From: an uncultured Bacteroidota bacterium
Lineage (GTDB): Bacteria; Bacteroidota; Bacteroidia; Bacteroidales; UBA12077
DNA length: 64,000 nucleotides
Assembly (NCBI GenBank): GCA_913055635.1
Contig: CAJXLK010000015.1
Span: forward strand, 24,167-88,166
Reading direction: 5' to 3'
How positions within the stretch are numbered: the first letter of the stretch is position 1; each line of letters starts with the position of its first letter. The notes under the pieces were generated by a model. That model had not been told where the DNA came from. It searched no databases and saw only the letters and a program-made list of their open reading frames with translations. A program made the translations under genes and the position numbers. Positions 19,235 to 28,790 of the stretch are shown here, one piece after another.

Positions 19235-20890
19235 ATGAAAATCGCATTGTCGCAGCTCAACTATCATATTGGCAATTTTGGTTACAACCGGGATCAGATC
19301 ATCAACGCCATCATTCGGGCCAAACAGGATCATGCCGACCTGGTGGTGTTTTCGGAGATGTCTGTTTGTGGTTATCCCCCGCAGGATCTATTGGATTACC
19401 GTGAATTTGTGGATCAATGTGAAGATCTGGTGCGCGAGATAGCCGATCAGTGCCATGATATAGCGGCCATTGTTGGTGGGCCACGTGTCAATCCCGATCA
19501 GCAGGGCAAAAGGTTGTTGAACGCTGCCTTTTTTCTTTACCAGGGGAAGGTTCAATATATCCAGGATAAAACCCTGCTGCCGACCTATGACATTTTTGAT
19601 GAATACCGGTATTTTGAGCCCAATGAAACCTTTGATGTTGTTCACTTCAAGGGCAAGAAAATTGCTTTAACGGTATGCGAAGATTTATGGGATGAGCAGC
19701 CGGCTGAAAGTGATTTTGGCCGCGACCAGCTCTACCGGGTTTCGCCCATGGAGAAACTCGCTCCATATGATCCGGATCTGCTGATCAATATATCGGCTTC
19801 CCCTTTTTCTTACAGCAAGGTCTGGGGCAAGAAGAACATCTTCATTCAGAAAGCCAAACGCTATGAGGTGCCGGTAATATACGTCAATCAGGTAGGGGCC
19901 CAGACCGAACTGATCTTTGAGGGGGGGTCCATGGCGATTCATCCCAATGGCATCATTCATCGGGAGTTGAACTGGTTTGAGGAGGATTACAGGGTGGTTG
20001 ATGTGGATGAGCTGGCCCGATGGTCGGAGAATGCCCAGACCCATGACCGGCGGGGGGTCATCCCCAAGATCCATGATGGTCTGGTATTGGGACTGCGGGA
20101 TTTCTTTGCCAAGCTCAATTTTGACAAGGCTGTTCTGGGTTTATCCGGGGGCATTGACTCGTCGGTGGCCCTGGTGATTGCAGCCCGCGCTTTGGGGGCT
20201 GATCATGTGCGGGCTTTATTGATGCCCGGTGAATATTCGTCGGAAGGTTCGGTGAGCGATTCCGAGCAACTGGCCAGGAATCTGGGTGTTCAATATGATG
20301 TTGTCCCCATCAATCAACCCCTGGAAGCTTTTACAGAAGCCCTTGATCCCCTTTTCAAGGGAACCAGGGAAGACGTAACCGAAGAAAATCTGCAGGCCCG
20401 CATTCGGGGCACCCTTTTGATGGCCGTTTCCAATAAGTTCGGCCATATCCTTTTAAACACCTCCAATAAGAGCGAGTCGGCCGTGGGCTATGCCACCCTC
20501 TATGGGGATATGAGTGGCGCCCTTTCGGTGCTGGGGGATGTCTATAAGACCGATGTCTATAAGCTGGCTGAATACATCAACCAGGACCAACAAATCATTC
20601 CCCAACGCATCCTCGAAAAAGCGCCTTCGGCCGAACTCAGGCCTGATCAGAAAGACAGCGACAGCCTGCCCGATTATCAGGTCCTCGATAAGATCCTGTT
20701 CCAGTACATTGAGCTGCAGAAATCAACCGCCGAGATTGAACAAGAAGGCTATGACCGGCAAACAGTGGAAAGGATCACCTCCATGGTCAATGCCTCGGAA
20801 TATAAACGCTACCAGGCCCCGCCTGTGTTGCGCATCTCGTCCAAGGCATTCGGGGCCGGCCGACGAATGCCACTGGTCGCCAGGTATTGA
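19235..20890 (+). CDS. nadE: glutamine-dependent NAD+ synthetase
   Basis: 551 aa; N-terminal nitrilase domain plus LSGGIDSSVALVIAARALG and STNKSE-like NTSNKSESAVGYATLYGDMSG motifs. Confidence 0.96.
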   Translation: MKIALSQLNYHIGNFGYNRDQIINAIIRAKQDHADLVVFSEMSVCGYPPQDLLDYREFVDQCEDLVREIADQCHDIAAIVGGPRVNPDQQGKRLLNAAFFLYQGKVQYIQDKTLLPTYDIFDEYRYFEPNETFDVVHFKGKKIALTVCEDLWDEQPAESDFGRDQLYRVSPMEKLAPYDPDLLINISASPFSYSKVWGKKNIFIQKAKRYEVPVIYVNQVGAQTELIFEGGSMAIHPNGIIHRELNWFEEDYRVVDVDELARWSENAQTHDRRGVIPKIHDGLVLGLRDFFAKLNFDKAVLGLSGGIDSSVALVIAARALGADHVRALLMPGEYSSEGSVSDSEQLARNLGVQYDVVPINQPLEAFTEALDPLFKGTREDVTEENLQARIRGTLLMAVSNKFGHILLNTSNKSESAVGYATLYGDMSGALSVLGDVYKTDVYKLAEYINQDQQIIPQRILEKAPSAELRPDQKDSDSLPDYQVLDKILFQYIELQKSTAEIEQEGYDRQTVERITSMVNASEYKRYQAPPVLRISSKAFGAGRRMPLVARY

Positions 20891-21133
20891 GGGTGGATAT
20901 GGAAAAATAACCGTCATTGTCATTTCCGGAGAAGTCATACATGTGCACATATATGATGTTGTTGTCGGCATTGGCATCATAAGTCATCGTAGGGGGCGAA
21001 TAATCGCTCATCGGTTTGGGTGAAACAGTAGGATGTCCCTGAAAGGCATTTTGTAATTTAATGCTGTATTCGCCTTCCGAAGGCGATGAGACCAATTTAA
21101 TTCCTTAGGCGCCCTCTGAAATGGCCGGAGCAT

Positions 21134-23071
21134 TTATAGCCTAAGATTCAAAAGGCGTTTGGTGACACGGTCAAAGCTTTCTTTGCTAATGGGTTTGGTC
21201 AGGTAGTCGGCGAACAATTCATGGTGATTGGCATATTGTTCTTTAATGTAGGCGGTTTGGGCCACCACCGGTATATCGGGAAATTTTTCCTTGATTTTGC
21301 GGGTGGTTTGAATGCCATCCATCCCGGGAAGCCTTAAATCCATCAAAACCAGGGCAATATCGGGGTTTCCGGCAAATGCCTCCAGCGATTTTTCTCCGCT
21401 TTCGGCATGGAGAATGGAAATGTTGCTGTTGTTAAGGTATTCCTGGAGCAATATGTAATTGTCGGGCTGGTCTTCAACGATCAGAATTTTTGTTTTGGGG
21501 GAATGAACCGTAGAAGCCTCATAAACAGGCTGTTCTTCGGCAGGTTGCTGGTAGGGAAGGGTAAAGCGAAAGACCGAACCTTGCCTTATCTGGCTTTCCA
21601 GTGAGACCTCTCCCCCGAGGGCCTCTACGATTCCTTTTACAATCGTCAGGCCCAGACCAATACCCCCGTAGTGGCGATTGGCGTATTCTTCGCCCTGGCG
21701 GAAATGATCAAATATAAGGGTGCGTTTGTCGTGGGGAATGCCAATGCCGGTGTCCTTTACCCAAAATTCCAGCATCTGTTGCGTCTTCAGGCGGTAGCCC
21801 GTTTCAATGTGGCCTTCACTGGTGAATTTCACGGCATTCTCTGCCAGGTTCGACAAAACCTGTGAAAGCCGGTTTTTATCGGTTACAATGCGGTCGCTTT
21901 GATCATCAAAACCCCATTGCACCCTAATTTTTAAATCTTTTTCCTTTTGATCCACCAATTTATCCATTTGAAGTCTTATATCCCGCATCAATGCGTTAAG
22001 GTGAAAGGTTTGCCGGTTCAACTCCAATTGCCCCGTCTGAATGAATGAGACATCCAATATATCGCTGACTATGCGCAAAAGCTGATCACCACTGTTTTTG
22101 ATATAGTGGATATAAGTTTTTTGATCTTCCAGGGACAGTCCCGATGAATCCAGCAACTGGGAAAAGCCCATAATGGAATTTAACGGGGTTCGTATTTCAT
22201 GGGATATGTTGGCCAGAAAGGCGTTCTTGATGCGGTTGCTTTCCTCGGCCTTTTCTTTTTGCTCGACCAACTCCTGCTGGTTTCGCCTGATGGAGGTGAT
22301 GTCCTGCTGGGTGCCCCATACCCGGATCAGTTTGCCTTCACGGACAATGCCGGTGATGTTGTTGTTGAAGTATCGGGTTTGTCCCCTACGGTCAACCGAA
22401 CGGGTCTCAATATCGCGCACATTGTAATTCGAATCCACAAAAGCCTGGATCAGCCGATACAAATCCTTTGATAATTCCCGGTCAGCAAGGGACTTTAATT
22501 GATTGCCAATCAAATCTTCTACCTTGTTTAACTCATATAGCTCGGCCAGACGCGGATTGCACTCGCCCACAAACAGGTTGTGGTAAAGGTAATTGATTTG
22601 TTCTTCCTCCGATAATTTGATGTCAAGTGGGTGATGCAAGTCAAGCCGGTATACCCCTTCCTCGATCTGGCTGATGAAAGCCTGGTAACGTTCTTTGCTT
22701 TCATTGATCCTTTCAAAGTAATTCCGCAGCTGCTGGTTCTTATCTTCAAGGCTTTCATTGCTCTCCTGCAACTGCTCGGCAAGTTTCTGGTATTCCTCGT
22801 ACAGGGCGTAATACTCTTCTTTCGCCTTGTTGATGGCTTTGATCGATTCGTCTTTCTTGAAAAATTCCCGCCGCGAGAGATAGAATATCAATAAACTGGT
22901 CAGACCTATGAAGCCCACCCCCTTAATGGTTTGGTAATGGGTGAGCAATGTCTCTTCCTGAGTGAGTTTTAGAAGAATCAGGTCGGAAAAAAATATCCAT
23001 AGAAAACTCACCGCAAAGTATATGAGCGTGATTTTTAGCGAAGCCCTGTTGAAATAATTTTTCCAGTGCAT
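21134..23071 (-). CDS. hybrid sensor histidine kinase (PAS, HisKA, HATPase, REC)
   Basis: 645 aa; two TM, FLANISHEIRTPLNSIMGFSQLL, DTGIGIPHDKRTLIFDHFRQ, C-terminal receiver with LVLMDLRLPGMDG. Confidence 0.95.
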   Translation of the reverse strand: MHWKNYFNRASLKITLIYFAVSFLWIFFSDLILLKLTQEETLLTHYQTIKGVGFIGLTSLLIFYLSRREFFKKDESIKAINKAKEEYYALYEEYQKLAEQLQESNESLEDKNQQLRNYFERINESKERYQAFISQIEEGVYRLDLHHPLDIKLSEEEQINYLYHNLFVGECNPRLAELYELNKVEDLIGNQLKSLADRELSKDLYRLIQAFVDSNYNVRDIETRSVDRRGQTRYFNNNITGIVREGKLIRVWGTQQDITSIRRNQQELVEQKEKAEESNRIKNAFLANISHEIRTPLNSIMGFSQLLDSSGLSLEDQKTYIHYIKNSGDQLLRIVSDILDVSFIQTGQLELNRQTFHLNALMRDIRLQMDKLVDQKEKDLKIRVQWGFDDQSDRIVTDKNRLSQVLSNLAENAVKFTSEGHIETGYRLKTQQMLEFWVKDTGIGIPHDKRTLIFDHFRQGEEYANRHYGGIGLGLTIVKGIVEALGGEVSLESQIRQGSVFRFTLPYQQPAEEQPVYEASTVHSPKTKILIVEDQPDNYILLQEYLNNSNISILHAESGEKSLEAFAGNPDIALVLMDLRLPGMDGIQTTRKIKEKFPDIPVVAQTAYIKEQYANHHELFADYLTKPISKESFDRVTKRLLNLRL

Positions 23072-23707
23072 ATTTTGCAGCAGAATCCGGTCAGGTTAAG
23101 ATTTTATTCGGTTCACTATAAACCCAGTCCTTCCCTCTATTAATGGTTCAGGCTGAAAGTATTCTATCAGGTAAAACGTTTTTAGATGCTTATAGGTTGT
23201 AAAAGACATCTTATTATTTCATGTCAATTTTATAATTGTAAAGTTACTGATATTTAAGCCGAAAGCAACTTGAGCCAAAAATTTTGTAATAAAGTATTAA
23301 AATACTAAAAAAATTTGATGTCTGATTGCTAATGGCACAATGCTCCATAGAAGTTGATCCTTATATGAAGCGTTTATCAGGGAAGGGCATATTTTATGAT
23401 ATTTATTAGTTTTGTGAGCCAGATGGATTAAGCGGGGCCAATAAAGGGTAATTTTTTCCGGGGAAGCTTTATCAAGGCCTGCAAAACAGTATGGGCTTGA
23501 ATTCCTTTTAATAGGTATAGGGGGCGCGCGCCAAAGAGATTAAACCATTTTAGCAAGCCGGCAATTCCAGCAAACCGTTATTTTCAGATTCCCTGAATTT
23601 TCAGCAGGGGAGCAGGTCTCTGGGCATTTCAGGAAGTTGGAATTACAGCAAATCTAAATTTTCATGAATCCGGAATTTTCAGCTATACAGTCTTCAGGGG
23701 GGGGTCC

Positions 23708-24721
23708 ATGGCAGTAGGGAAGCCTCAAATATCGGTGATTCTTCCATTTTCCGATGCGGAGCATACATTGGAGCGGGCCCTCAGGAGCATTGAAAGGCAA
23801 ACCCACCGTCATTTTGAGTGTATCATGGTTGACAACTGTGCGGGTGAGGGGAGCGTGGGTATAGCCAGGGGTAAGGCAGCAAGGGATGCTCGTTTTGTTT
23901 TGGTTTCCGAGTCACAGCGGGGTGTTGCCCATGCTTTTGCCGCGGGTTTTGAACATTCATGTGGATCAATGATAGCCCGCATGGATAGTGATGATGTGAT
24001 GCATCCCCGCCGGTTGGAGTTTCAGCAGGCTTTTCTGGAGAATTATTCTGATTACGGGGCAGTGGCCGGAAAGGTGCGGTATGGGGGGTATTACCGCAAA
24101 AATACCGGTCTGAAGCAGTATATTGAGTGGAACAACGGGGTGGATACCTACCCAAAGATTTTGCTGCAGCGCTTTGTGGATGCCCCCATTGTCAATCCTT
24201 CAGCGATGTGGCGTAGGGAAGTGGGAGCGGGGCTGGGCCATTACCTGGCGGGTGATTTTCCTGAGGATTACGAGATGTGGCTCAGATGGCTTCATCACGG
24301 GGTGCGGATATCGAAAATCCCCGAGGTTGTGCTGGACTGGCATGATTCGGGCAGGAGGCTCACCCGGACGCATCCGGCTTACAGCGATGAAGCCTTTTAC
24401 CGGGTAAAAACCCGCTATCTGGCACGCTGGCTTGCCGATAACAACCCCCATCATCCCGGAGTGGCCGTTTGGGGGGCCAGCCGCATCTACCGCAACAGGG
24501 CCCGCCTGCTGGAAGATTATGGCATCAACATTACCCACTATATCGACATCCACCGCAGAAGAAGGCTGGATAAACCCCTGGTTTTTTATCGGGACCTGCC
24601 CCGGCCCGGCCAGCTTTTTGTGCTGGTCTATGTGCGCCAGTGGCAGGCCAAAGCCCGCATACGACAATTCCTTGAATCCCGCCGCTACATTGAAGGCCTC
24701 CACTACCTGATGGTGGCATGA
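23708..24721 (+). CDS. family 2 glycosyltransferase
   Basis: 337 aa; ISVILPFSDAEHTLERALRSI, MIARMDSDDVMHPRRLEFQ (DXD-like). Confidence 0.9.
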   Translation: MAVGKPQISVILPFSDAEHTLERALRSIERQTHRHFECIMVDNCAGEGSVGIARGKAARDARFVLVSESQRGVAHAFAAGFEHSCGSMIARMDSDDVMHPRRLEFQQAFLENYSDYGAVAGKVRYGGYYRKNTGLKQYIEWNNGVDTYPKILLQRFVDAPIVNPSAMWRREVGAGLGHYLAGDFPEDYEMWLRWLHHGVRISKIPEVVLDWHDSGRRLTRTHPAYSDEAFYRVKTRYLARWLADNNPHHPGVAVWGASRIYRNRARLLEDYGINITHYIDIHRRRRLDKPLVFYRDLPRPGQLFVLVYVRQWQAKARIRQFLESRRYIEGLHYLMVA

Positions 24722-25009
24722 AAAGGCTACCCTTCCGCTCGATGCCTTTTCATGGCCCGCATCCCACGGTCAAATTCATCCGGCAAACGCTTCACCAAGA
24801 AGGCTTTGATGCCCTTGCGCCCGCTGCACACCACACCCCACACCCATGCAACTCTTAATTCCACGGTATGGCGGGTTAAAGGTAAAAATGCCTGCCATTG
24901 GCTTTATAGCAATATCCTATGCAATGCGGAAGCTTGATTAAAAGTGTTTTTACCATTCCCGGCTAAAGTGATCTGCCATCCATTGCAATCCTTTACAATG
25001 CCCTTCGGA

Positions 25010-25711
25010 TCAGTTGTATTTCTCGTGGATGCCTTTGTAGTAGGTTTGGGCCACTTTTTCCACATCAGCCCCCATCGCCCGCATGATATAGGTCTTGGCC
25101 ACATGAAGCTGAAGCCGCATTACCCCGATTTGGCGGTATTTGCGTGCCGAGGTGATGATGTCTCGCTGGATAACCCGGAATTTGGCCTCCTTTTTGATGC
25201 GCGGGACAATCTCGTAATCCTCCAGAAAACGGTATTGCTCATTGAAGCCCCCCAGCTTTTCAAACAAAGCCCGGGTAATGAACATCGATTGATCGCCCCC
25301 GCGACACCACTGGCAGTTGAAGCGGGTGAAAAAGGCAAAAAAATTCAGCACCGGATGATCCATGTCCCATTTCATCCTGAATGAACCCGCTCCATAGCCC
25401 TTTTCCACCGATTCCAGAATATCCCGGTCAAAACCTTCCGGTGGGTAAGTGTCGGCATGAAGAAAATAAAACAGATCGCCCCTGGCAATGCGGGCCCCGG
25501 CATTCATTTGCCTGGCCCGTCCGGTATGCTTGTGGTCAGCAATGCGTGCTCCTTTCTCCCGAGCAATCTCAAGGGTCTCATCATCACTAATGCCATCTGA
25601 AACAATTACCTCCTCAATGTTATCCGGGTTGCTGTTCGCTTGCAGATGGTCCAGAACATGACCTATATTCTCCGATTCATTGTATGTTGGTATGATGATG
25701 CTTATCTTCAT
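25010..25711 (-). CDS. family 2 glycosyltransferase, TIGR04283-like
   Basis: 233 aa; MKISIIIPTYNESENIGHVL, EVIVSDGISDDET, GRARQMNAGARIARGDLFYFLHADT. Confidence 0.88.
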   Translation of the reverse strand: MKISIIIPTYNESENIGHVLDHLQANSNPDNIEEVIVSDGISDDETLEIAREKGARIADHKHTGRARQMNAGARIARGDLFYFLHADTYPPEGFDRDILESVEKGYGAGSFRMKWDMDHPVLNFFAFFTRFNCQWCRGGDQSMFITRALFEKLGGFNEQYRFLEDYEIVPRIKKEAKFRVIQRDIITSARKYRQIGVMRLQLHVAKTYIMRAMGADVEKVAQTYYKGIHEKYN

Positions 25712-25968
25712 AACCTTATTTTTTTCCGGTTGGGCGAATATATAACAATTGCTATAAATGAGGCTTAATTTTTAAGGTCTTTTAACATCTGGACCTATCG
25801 CTGTTTGCTCCCCAATCTTTAATATCAGGCCATCGCAATGATTCCGGTTGAAATCATCTTCCTGTCCAAACAGATATCCAATTTGGAATGGGTGGCCCCA
25901 TACAGGCTTATCCGCAATAAATTTGCATCAACCCCCTGTTCAACCAATCGTAAAACAAGCAGAAGGAA

Positions 25969-25992
25969 GCCCTGCTGTTTGACCAGCAGGGC
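25969..25992 (-). terminator. putative hairpin terminator downstream of permease 26030..28450
   Basis: GCCCTGCTG-TTTGAC-CAGCAGGGC, perfect 9-bp stem, 37 bp after the minus-strand stop codon. Confidence 0.45.
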
Positions 25993-26029
25993 AGTCATAA
26001 ATCCAGGGTGCATCCTTGCTCAGTTGTGC

Positions 26030-28450
26030 TTATTCGTAGCGCAGGGAATCCACCGGGTTTTTGCGGGCGGCTGAGACAGACTGGTAGCTTACGGTAATCA
26101 CAGCAATCAGCAGGGCCAACAACGATCCGGCCACAAAATAGACCAGTTGAAGGTCGATATGATAGGCAAAATTTTGCAGCCAGTTTTTCAAAAAGAAGTA
26201 GGCCAGGGGCCAGGCCACGAGGTTGGCCACCAGCACCCAAAAGGTGAATTGTTTGAGCAACAGCCCGACGATGCTTCTGACCTGGGCCCCCATGGCTTTA
26301 CGAATCCCTATTTCCTTGGTTTTTTGTTCAGCCATAAACGAGGCCAGTCCGAAAAGCCCCAAACAGGCGATGACAATGGCCAGCACAGAAAACAGGTTGA
26401 ACACCTTTCCGGTCCGGAACACTTCCTTGTGCATGGAGTGATGGTTGTTATCGAGGAAGAAATAGCGGAAGGGCTCGCCACCCATGAATTCTTTCCACGT
26501 TCCTTCAATGCTGGAGAGCATGGCCCGGGGATTGGAATGGTCGTAGCGCACGGTCATATATTCTTTGGGGCGCTGCGACTGGTGAAGCAGCACCAGCGGC
26601 CTTATTTCCTGGTGGAAGGAGCGGAAATGGAAATTTTTGACCACCCCGATGATTTCCCAGAAGGTTTTATGGCCGCCATAGCTGGTCAGAACACGTTTGC
26701 CCACCAGGGGTGGTTCATAGCCCAGGGCTTTGGCCGCAGCTTCATTGATCACCAGGGAGGTGGTATCGTTGTAATCATCGCTGAAAAAGCGGCCGTCTTT
26801 CATCTCCAAATCAAGCACATCTTTCAGATCGTTGCCTACAGCAACCGAGCGGAAAGCGTGCGATTTATTGTTGTCCTGGCCCACGGTCCGGGTGGGGAAG
26901 CCATTGAACGTCATCCCCGGCATCGTACCGGCCCGGGAAACCTGGATGACATCGGGATGCTTTTTCAGATCCTGTTTGAAGGCTTCATAGGAGTTGCCCA
27001 GTTTGTTGGCCTGCTCGACCACCACCACCTGTTCACTCTGGTAGCCCAGGTCTTTGTTCACAATGTAATTCAACTGCTGATCAATCAGCAGGGTGGAGAT
27101 GAAAAGAATGATGGATATGGCAAACTGAAAAACCACCAGGCCATTGCGGAAGCCGGATTTTGTCCTGCCTGTGAGTAGCCCGGAGGAGAGCCCCTGGTTG
27201 ATGGTGATGCGCGAGAGGTAAGCCGCTGAATAGCTTCCCGATATCAGCCCCACCAGTATCCCCAACAGAAGCAGCCCCGGGATGACATACCAGTGATCGG
27301 TGTAGCCCAGGCTCAGGCTTTTGCCGGCCAGGTTGTTGAACAACGGCAGTACCGATTCAATGACGATCATGCTGATGAAAAGGGCGATCAGACTCATGAA
27401 AATGGCCTCCATTAAGAATTGACGGAAAAGCTTCCGGCGCGTGGCACCGGTAACCTTCCGCATGCCAACTTCCCGGGCTCTTTTCGCCGCACGCGCGGTA
27501 GAGAGATTCATGAAGTTGATCGAGGCGATCAGCAAAATGAATACGGCAATGACCCCGAAAATGTAGACATATTTCATGCTCGAGTTGGCTTCCAGTTCAA
27601 AATCGGTGTGCGATTTGAGGTGGATGTCGGTCAAAGGCTGCAAATAGTAAGCATAGGTGTTGCCCCGGGCCATGAATTCTTCCACCGAAACCCCCATCAT
27701 CTCTTTCAGCTCAGGATTCACATGGCGATGCACAATGGGTTTGAATTGTTTTTCCACCCGGGTCGGATTCGCCCCTTCTTTCAACTGCACATAGGTGTAA
27801 GACATATCGTTGCTCAGCCAGCTGGTGCTCTGAGATACATCGAGCGAAACCATCGAGGCCAGCAGGTCAAAGTGAAAATGGGAGTTTTGTGGGCAATCTT
27901 CTGCAATGCCGGTGATCAAAAACTCTTCCCCTTCTATTTCAATGCTCTTGCCCATCACCTGGGTGGAACCAAAATACCGCCGGGCGGTGGATTCGGTTAA
28001 TATCACCGTATTGGGCCGGTTTAATACGTGCTCCGGATCGCCCTCTTTGAGCTGGAAAGAGAAAATATCAAAGAAGGTGGAGTCGGTAAAGATCAAGTCT
28101 TTTTCCAGGAATTTGCGGTTTCCGCATTTGACCGAGGTGCCATCGCCAAAAAAGTTGAACAACCGCAGGCTCTTGGTCACCTGCGGGATCTCACTGACCA
28201 TGGTCTGCCCAACGGAAGACCCCGTGGTTACCCCCTCCAGGTCCTTCCCCTGTATCTCCCCCTTCATGGCAATCCGGTAGATCTCGTCGGAATGTTCATG
28301 AAAACGATCATAACTCAATTCATCCATCACAAACAGGGCGATCAGTATGCTGCAGGCCAAACCAATGGCCAGGCCCAACAGATTGATCGCTGAAAATACT
28401 TTGTGCCGCTTGATGTTGCGCAGGGCAACTTTTAGAAAATTATAGAACAT
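26030..28450 (-). CDS. MacB/FtsX-type ABC transporter permease
   Basis: 806 aa; TKEIGIRKAMGAQVRSIVGLL, ends NPVDSLRYE. Confidence 0.94.
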   Translation of the reverse strand: MFYNFLKVALRNIKRHKVFSAINLLGLAIGLACSILIALFVMDELSYDRFHEHSDEIYRIAMKGEIQGKDLEGVTTGSSVGQTMVSEIPQVTKSLRLFNFFGDGTSVKCGNRKFLEKDLIFTDSTFFDIFSFQLKEGDPEHVLNRPNTVILTESTARRYFGSTQVMGKSIEIEGEEFLITGIAEDCPQNSHFHFDLLASMVSLDVSQSTSWLSNDMSYTYVQLKEGANPTRVEKQFKPIVHRHVNPELKEMMGVSVEEFMARGNTYAYYLQPLTDIHLKSHTDFELEANSSMKYVYIFGVIAVFILLIASINFMNLSTARAAKRAREVGMRKVTGATRRKLFRQFLMEAIFMSLIALFISMIVIESVLPLFNNLAGKSLSLGYTDHWYVIPGLLLLGILVGLISGSYSAAYLSRITINQGLSSGLLTGRTKSGFRNGLVVFQFAISIILFISTLLIDQQLNYIVNKDLGYQSEQVVVVEQANKLGNSYEAFKQDLKKHPDVIQVSRAGTMPGMTFNGFPTRTVGQDNNKSHAFRSVAVGNDLKDVLDLEMKDGRFFSDDYNDTTSLVINEAAAKALGYEPPLVGKRVLTSYGGHKTFWEIIGVVKNFHFRSFHQEIRPLVLLHQSQRPKEYMTVRYDHSNPRAMLSSIEGTWKEFMGGEPFRYFFLDNNHHSMHKEVFRTGKVFNLFSVLAIVIACLGLFGLASFMAEQKTKEIGIRKAMGAQVRSIVGLLLKQFTFWVLVANLVAWPLAYFFLKNWLQNFAYHIDLQLVYFVAGSLLALLIAVITVSYQSVSAARKNPVDSLRYE

Positions 28451-28576
28451 AAGGTGGTTTTTGGGTTAAAACAGATTTTTGGTTTATGTATCCGGTCTTG
28501 ATCATTGCTCAATTTTCGTCCAATGATTGGTGTTTGATTTGAAATCCACACTCTGTTGGATCCGCTGGCTTATGAG

Positions 28577-28726
28577 ATGTTTCATTTTGGTTCCATGGCG
28601 GATTATCTTTCCCAGGTTGATGATTTGGATGAAGCATTGGAATTTTGGCAAAAGACCTATCAATTCGTGTGCCAATTGAATAACTATATTGATAATCAGC
28701 GCATTGTATTTATAGGCCCTGAATAA
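28577..28726 (+). CDS. short coding-like ORF (49 aa), below the ORF-track cutoff; possible gene remnant
   Basis: MFHFGSMADYLSQVDDLDEALEFWQKTYQFVCQLNNYIDNQRIVFIGPE*; frame stays open 7 to 10 codons upstream of the ATG. No family recognised. Confidence 0.35.
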   Translation: MFHFGSMADYLSQVDDLDEALEFWQKTYQFVCQLNNYIDNQRIVFIGPE

Positions 28727-28790
28727 CCGTCAAAAAATTTTACGACCGCCTCTCAAACCGGACACCCCGGCATCAATATTCCGGAGAATT

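Noticed and set aside
25825-26013. Minus-strand 62-aa ORF resembling an ankyrin repeat (TALLVKQQGFLLLVLRLVEQGVDANL)
   Set aside because: Similarity is weak, and the region contains a perfect hairpin better explained as the permease terminator.
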